A stretch of 9,206 bases of DNA, taken from NCBI GenBank assembly GCA_009779045.1, contig WREZ01000036.1:1-9206 (forward strand), given 5' to 3'. The DNA comes from Candidatus Bathycorpusculum sp. Its GTDB lineage: Archaea > Thermoproteota > Bathyarchaeia > Bathyarchaeales > Bathycorpusculaceae. Positions 6,786 through 9,206 of the stretch are shown here, one piece after another. Position 1 is the first letter of the stretch, and every line of letters starts with the position of its first letter. A program made the translations under genes and the position numbers. The notes beneath the pieces were generated by a model. The model was not told where the DNA came from. It was given only the letters and a program-made list of their open reading frames with translations, and did no database searches.

Positions 6786-6829
6786 GTTATGATAACATTA
6801 TTAAGTGAAGGATTATATCGTATAATCCT
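6786..6829 (+). promoter_or_regulatory. Two palindromes over the probable promoter of the RHH-like gene pair
   Basis: Two perfect inverted repeats lie 58-101 bases before the ATG at 6887. The first is GTTAT-G-ATAAC (6786-6796). The second is AGGATTATA-TCG-TATAATCCT (6809-6829), with 9-base arms and a 3-base centre. The second contains TTATAT (6813-6818), a plausible TATA box that would start transcription near 6840. A protein bound there would block TBP. As the next two genes look like RHH proteins, a class that binds palindromes and often autoregulates, this is a good operator candidate. The arms are seen directly; the binding is inference. Confidence 0.45.
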
Positions 6830-6886
6830 AAGTGGTTTAGTGTTGTTGATCTGTTGTTGTTTTGTTCGTTTGGGGGTTAGTTTATA

Positions 6887-7477
6887 ATGGAATCGTCTGC
6901 TGTTCGTAGGAAAACTCTTGTTGCTAGGGAAGATTTAGTGAATCGTGTAGCTGAGATTGCAAAGGGTCAGGGTTGTAGTTTATTTGAGTTAGTTAATGAT
7001 CTTTTTCGTTTAGCTATAGTTTCAGATAAGTTGAATTTTAGTTTACGGCAGGTAGTTGTAGATCGTAAAGTTGTTGAGGTTGCTAAAAGTTCTGGGTTTG
7101 TTTTGGGTTTAGAGCGTTTGTGGTATGAAATGGCTGATTTAGCTTATAAGAAGGATAAGCGTGGTGCTCTTAAGAGTTGGTTTGATTCTGGTGTTTGGTT
7201 TGGTTCTCGTTATGCTACTAGCGGTAATTCTTCTTCTTTTGATCAGTTTAAGTCTGATTTGATTGCTTTTACTTGGAATGCTCCTGAGTTTGAATTTAAT
7301 TTGGTAAAGAATACGGTGTTTGTGAAGGTAACGAGTCCTCGTTTTACTGAGGCTTATACTTTTCTTTTTTCTTCTTTTATAGTTGGTGCTTTAGATAGTT
7401 TTGGTTATCAGCTTATAAGTGAAGAAGTTTCTAGAGGTATTATTCGTTTAGAGGCTCAGCGGAGTGTTGTGGAATAA
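6887..7477 (+). CDS. Uncharacterised protein with RHH-like N-terminus (paralogue A)
   Basis: 196 residues, no signal peptide or membrane segment. Residues 8-44 (RKTLVAREDLVNRVAEIAKG, then CSLFELVNDLFRLAI) have the strand-helix-turn-helix pattern of ribbon-helix-helix DNA-binding domains: a short basic beta strand, an amphipathic helix, a Gly turn and a second helix. The middle (about 50-110) holds WFDSGVWFGSRY. The C-terminal part (about 125-190) is predicted alpha/beta and ends in RGIIRLE. It shares all three regions with the next gene, so the two are tandem paralogues. ATG 6887 follows GGGGGTTA (6872-6879) at about 7 bases. Its TAA shares a base with the next ATG, so the genes are translationally coupled. 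DNA binding is inferred from pattern only. I do not recognise the C-terminal domain; it may sense a ligand or mediate pairing. Confidence 0.8.
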   Translation: MESSAVRRKTLVAREDLVNRVAEIAKGQGCSLFELVNDLFRLAIVSDKLNFSLRQVVVDRKVVEVAKSSGFVLGLERLWYEMADLAYKKDKRGALKSWFDSGVWFGSRYATSGNSSSFDQFKSDLIAFTWNAPEFEFNLVKNTVFVKVTSPRFTEAYTFLFSSFIVGALDSFGYQLISEEVSRGIIRLEAQRSVVE

Positions 7478-8049
7478 TGGTGCAGCGTAAAGATAAGCGG
7501 TTAGTTTACGTTAATTATGATCTTCTTGAGGAGGTTGCTAAAGCCTCTAGGAATCGTGGTGAGACGATTACCAAGTTTTTGGAGGAATCTTTGGTTCAAG
7601 CTTTAAAGGTTACCAAGGCGGGGTATGATTTAAAGCAGCTTGGAGACTTTTTTGAGGTTTTGTATGCTCAAAGGATTCTGGGTGGTGTTTTTGTTCCTTT
7701 AGAGGTTCTGAATTTTTTAACTAATACTGCCTTAAAAGATGATAAAACCTCTCTTGCAAAGGTATGGTTTGAAAATGGAACTTGGCATGGCAGGTATCTA
7801 AAAGAACGTTTTGGTGACCCTGTAAAGTCTTTGGGAACTTTTTTAGAAGTTAGCCGCTGGGATTTAAGTGAAGTTGAAGTAAAACGTGTTGGTACTACTA
7901 TTCGTGTGCGCTGTATTTCCGCTGTTCTCTCTGAAGAGGCCACTCACTTACTATCACAATTCATAGAAGGCATAATGCAAGGCTTTGACTGCAAACTCCA
8001 AAAATGCGACCTCTTGAAAGGCATGATAGTTATGGAATTTACCCACTAA
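7477..8049 (+). CDS. Uncharacterised protein with RHH-like N-terminus (paralogue B)
   Basis: 190 residues, beginning at the ATG that overlaps the previous stop by one base (TAATG); GGAG at 7461-7464 lies 12 bases upstream. Residues 7-44 (KRLVYVNYDLLEEVAKASRN, then ETITKFLEESLVQALK) repeat the strand-helix-turn-helix layout of paralogue A. WFENGTWHG (97-105) matches WFDSGVWFG (98-106) of A, and KGMIVMEF near the end matches RGIIRLE. Identity is low overall, indicating an old duplication and possibly an obligate heterodimer. The C-terminal alpha/beta region (about 125-188) carries two Cys (C172, C177) close together that A lacks. Function unknown; DNA binding is inferred. Codons become strongly A+C-rich toward the 3' end. 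Confidence 0.8.
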   Translation: MVQRKDKRLVYVNYDLLEEVAKASRNRGETITKFLEESLVQALKVTKAGYDLKQLGDFFEVLYAQRILGGVFVPLEVLNFLTNTALKDDKTSLAKVWFENGTWHGRYLKERFGDPVKSLGTFLEVSRWDLSEVEVKRVGTTIRVRCISAVLSEEATHLLSQFIEGIMQGFDCKLQKCDLLKGMIVMEFTH

Positions 8050-8050
8050 C

Positions 8051-8072
8051 CTTTTCATGTTCTATTTTTCTT
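8051..8072 (+). terminator. T-rich terminator tract after the RHH-like pair
   Basis: T4 and T5 runs in a pyrimidine-rich stretch begin two bases after the stop of paralogue B, with no hairpin. Confidence 0.35.
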
Positions 8073-8252
8073 GTAGTTAACGAATTTATATAATTGGGGT
8101 TGTCATTCTTATGAAGGGTAGCGGCTGTTAAAATTGCTATCAAAAACATCTTGTTGCTTAGGAATTGTTACTAAATAAAGTCCACAGAACGTATTTAGTG
8201 TCACGTATAATTTATGGGCTTTACCGCAATAACTGTTAACATCATTCAATAA
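8073..8252. other. Gene-free spacer before the transposase remnant
   Basis: All three + frames are interrupted by stops, and I see no RNA gene or repeat. A minus-strand frame (8342 down to 8109, 77 codons) crosses this stretch but is antisense to the transposase fragment. It has no ribosome-binding site I trust and no recognisable motif. The region may be eroded mobile-element sequence. Confidence 0.4.
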
Positions 8253-8456
8253 CACTTCCTTACACATAATTGGAAGCGGTTCAAAGTTTTGAATCCAAAT
8301 ATCTTTCAGTACAAGATTGATGAAGTCGAAAACATGCTCCACTGTCGCGATCCTAAATATGGTTTTTTAACCTACAGATGTTTTGAATGTAATGCCGCTA
8401 AAACTGTTCCTTTGGCGTGTAAAAGTCGAATTTATCCTTTTTGCTTCACACAATAA
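8253..8456 (+). pseudogene. Remnant of an IS91-like transposase, zinc-binding N-terminal domain
   Basis: The + frame from 8253 (after a TAA at 8250) reads NWKRFKVLNPN, then YKIDEVENMLHCRDPKYG, then RCFECNAAKTVPLACKSR, and stops at 8454-8456. This has the layout of the zinc-ribbon N-terminus of IS91/IS801-type (HUH) transposases: NW-x-x-F, a helix, C-x-(D/N)P-x-x-GF, C-x-x-C, then C-K-S-R-x-C-P-x-C. Here the penultimate Cys is Tyr (TAT for TGT), so a zinc ligand is lost. The frame ends about 10 residues later with no catalytic domain. The only ATG (8334) is internal, and no transposase sequence follows. It is a dead fragment that marks past insertion between two convergent gene sets. The call rests on memory of the family pattern. 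Confidence 0.6.
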
Positions 8457-8463
8457 AAAAAAA
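8455..8463 (-). terminator. T9 terminator of the histone unit (minus strand)
   Basis: Nine consecutive A on the + strand (T9 on the minus strand) immediately follow the stop codon of the small minus-strand gene. On the + strand the adjoining T6 (8467-8472) could stop transcription coming the other way, so this is a plausible bidirectional end point between convergent units. Confidence 0.5.
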
Positions 8464-8727
8464 TTATTTTTTGATAAATATATACTTTATTTTTATATTA
8501 TTTGGTAGTGTGAAGAGTAATGCTATTGTATTGGGGGGGGTGTCTTTTATGTCCCACTTGGTGATTTCGTGGCATTCTGCTCTGGTGTTGCATTCTATGT
8601 GGCTTCGATCTACTGGGTGTGTAATTTCTTTATTGTTTACATAGACGTGACGTAGTGTGTATCCGGTTTCGAAGAGGTTATTTAACTGGTCACATAGGTT
8701 TTGAAAGTCTGGGTGGGTTTTCATCAT
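8464..8727 (-). CDS. Small uncharacterised protein coupled to the histone gene
   Basis: 87 residues, or 86 from the second ATG at 8724. The start overlaps the histone stop as ATGA (8727-8724). GGAG, 5 bases before the first ATG and 8 before the second, makes it look genuinely translated and coupled. The sequence begins MMKTHPDFQNLCDQLNNLF and has two central Cys (IECNTRAEC) and several His, without a clear zinc motif. It ends in a hydrophobic, Ile/Lys-rich tail. Codons are A+C-rich, like the 3' ends of other units here. A run of eight C in the coding strand (+ strand G8, 8533-8540) encodes Thr-Pro-Pro. Losing one C gives a quick stop; gaining one gives a different 11-residue tail. No family recognised. 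Its partnership with the histone is inferred from position only. Confidence 0.65.
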   Translation of the reverse strand: MMKTHPDFQNLCDQLNNLFETGYTLRHVYVNNKEITHPVDRSHIECNTRAECHEITKWDIKDTPPNTIALLFTLPNNIKIKYIFIKK

Positions 8728-8972
8728 GTTATCTCCTTTGTTTGGTTTTGTTCTTTGTCCATGACTTTTTTTGCGGCGATTTCTTTGTCTTCAGATTTGA
8801 GGGTTTTTCTACCAGCATGCAATGCGTAGTCTAAAGCGTCTTTAGCAATTTTAACACCAATATTTTCAAGCGTGAAAGCTAACTCTTTAACAGCATCTTC
8901 GCCAACACGTTCTGCACCTGACTTTAAACATATACGGTGCATCGCAGACAACGAAACTTTAGATTCAACCAT
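8724..8972 (-). CDS. Archaeal histone (HMf family) with C-terminal tail
   Basis: 82 residues with a single histone fold. After a short N-terminus come the hallmark KSGAERVGEDAVKELA, the long central helix TLENIGVKIAKDALDYALHA, and the loop-2/helix-3 segment GRKTLKSEDKEIAAKKV. RKT is the DNA-contacting and tetramer-relevant loop. Classic HMf-type proteins are about 66-69 residues and end soon after helix 3. This one has about 10 extra N-terminal residues and a polar tail, MDKEQNQTKEIT. It should form dimers that wrap DNA and may stack into hypernucleosomes. ATG at 8972 is preceded only by a weak GGTG about 7 bases away. A Met at residue 11 (8942) is a possible alternative start that would give a more typical N-terminus. 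The stop overlaps the next gene by ATGA. Confidence 0.93.
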   Translation of the reverse strand: MVESKVSLSAMHRICLKSGAERVGEDAVKELAFTLENIGVKIAKDALDYALHAGRKTLKSEDKEIAAKKVMDKEQNQTKEIT

Positions 8973-8982
8973 AAAACAACAC

Positions 8983-8994
8983 CATACTGGTATG
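8983..8994. promoter_or_regulatory. Short palindrome near the predicted histone transcription start
   Basis: CATAC-TG-GTATG is a perfect 5-base inverted repeat, 11-22 bases before the histone ATG and over the predicted transcription start. It could be an operator, but 12 bases is short enough for chance. Confidence 0.25.
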
Positions 8995-9010
8995 ATTCAC
9001 GTCTTTGTAG

Positions 9011-9026
9011 CAATATTTAACCTTTA
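9011..9026 (-). promoter_or_regulatory. BRE/TATA promoter of the histone gene
   Basis: Read on the minus strand, TAAAGG is followed by TTAAATATTG (9020-9011), a reasonable BRE/TATA pair. The predicted start is near 8990, giving a leader of about 18 bases. The neighbouring upstream gene ends at 9059 on the same strand, so readthrough is also possible. Confidence 0.45.
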
Positions 9027-9058
9027 TTACCGCAAAACACCTTTAAACGTGTCAATTT

Positions 9059-9206
9059 TTATTGTTGGTCACTGTAGAAGAGCAAAAAATGCTCCACTCG
9101 TCTCTCATTTATTGCCACAGGCGTGTATGTGAAAAGTGTCCAACCATATGTTTCGAATTGTTTAATTTTTTCTTCTATTTTCTTTGATACTTCTTTTTCT
9201 AACTCA
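9059..9206 (-). CDS. C-terminal end of an unknown protein (5' end outside window)
   Basis: An open minus-strand frame enters from the right edge (first full codon at 9205) and stops at TAA (9061-9059), showing 48 residues. It begins ELEKEVSKKIEEKIKQFE, a Lys/Glu-rich helix that may be coiled coil. It continues YGWTLFTYTPVAINERRVEH and ends FLLFYSDQQ, which looks like a folded beta-rich end. No start codon is in the window, so it must be partial. No family is recognised from this tail. It lies 86 bases upstream of the histone gene on the same strand. Confidence 0.6.
   Translation of the reverse strand, partial: ELEKEVSKKIEEKIKQFETYGWTLFTYTPVAINERRVEHFLLFYSDQQ

Noticed and set aside
7668..7943. 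91-codon minus-strand frame inside paralogue B
   Set aside because: Shadow of a gene supported by its paralogue and by stop/start overlap.
8109..8342. 77-codon minus-strand frame
   Set aside because: Its first part is antisense to the transposase remnant. It lacks a convincing ribosome-binding site and has no motif I recognise. A real gene is not fully excluded.
8872..9132. 86-codon + strand frame at the right end
   Set aside because: It is antisense to the histone gene and to the partial edge gene, both of which are better supported.

Overview
The window is archaeal chromosomal DNA. It carries ABCE1 (an archaeal/eukaryotic ribosome-recycling ATPase), the eno - rps2 - MEMO-family order known from many archaea, and an archaeal HMf-type histone. 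Promoters look archaeal (BRE/TATA-like elements) and genes are followed by T-rich tracts. Several genes appear to start with GTG or TTG behind a Shine-Dalgarno sequence. The DNA is AT-rich, and the left edge holds a Gly/Asn/Ser-rich repeat protein of the surface/adhesin type. I suspect a Bathyarchaeia-like (TACK) gut or sediment lineage, but the sequence alone does not prove this.

Layout, left to right. (1) 1-335: C-terminal end of a beta-helix repeat protein on the + strand. (2) 456-1046: small UlaG-like metallo-beta-lactamase-fold hydrolase. (3) 1047-1618: long, very G+T-rich intergenic region. It holds a more balanced island (about 1134-1204, possible small RNA) and a probable 25-residue acidic, Trp-containing microprotein (1393-1470). 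(4) 1619-3451: ABCE1. (5) 3576-6729: enolase, ribosomal protein uS2 with a long acidic N-terminal extension, and a MEMO-family protein, forming one tight operon behind a clear BRE/TATA element. (6) 6887-8049: two overlapping paralogous genes with ribbon-helix-helix-like N-termini, preceded by two palindromes. (7) 8253-8456: decayed fragment of an IS91-like transposase zinc-binding domain. (8) Minus strand, 9205 down to 8464: C-terminal end of an unknown protein at the window edge, then a histone gene overlapping by ATGA with a small unknown gene whose coding sequence contains a C8 tract.

How it fits together: the core is translation and central metabolism (ABCE1, uS2, enolase). The RHH-like pair and the histone unit are candidate DNA-binding or regulatory modules of lineage-specific character. 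The most unusual window-wide signal is compositional. In each transcription unit the coding strand starts very G+T-rich and becomes A+C-rich toward the 3' end, then resets at the next promoter. The minus-strand histone unit does the same in its own direction.
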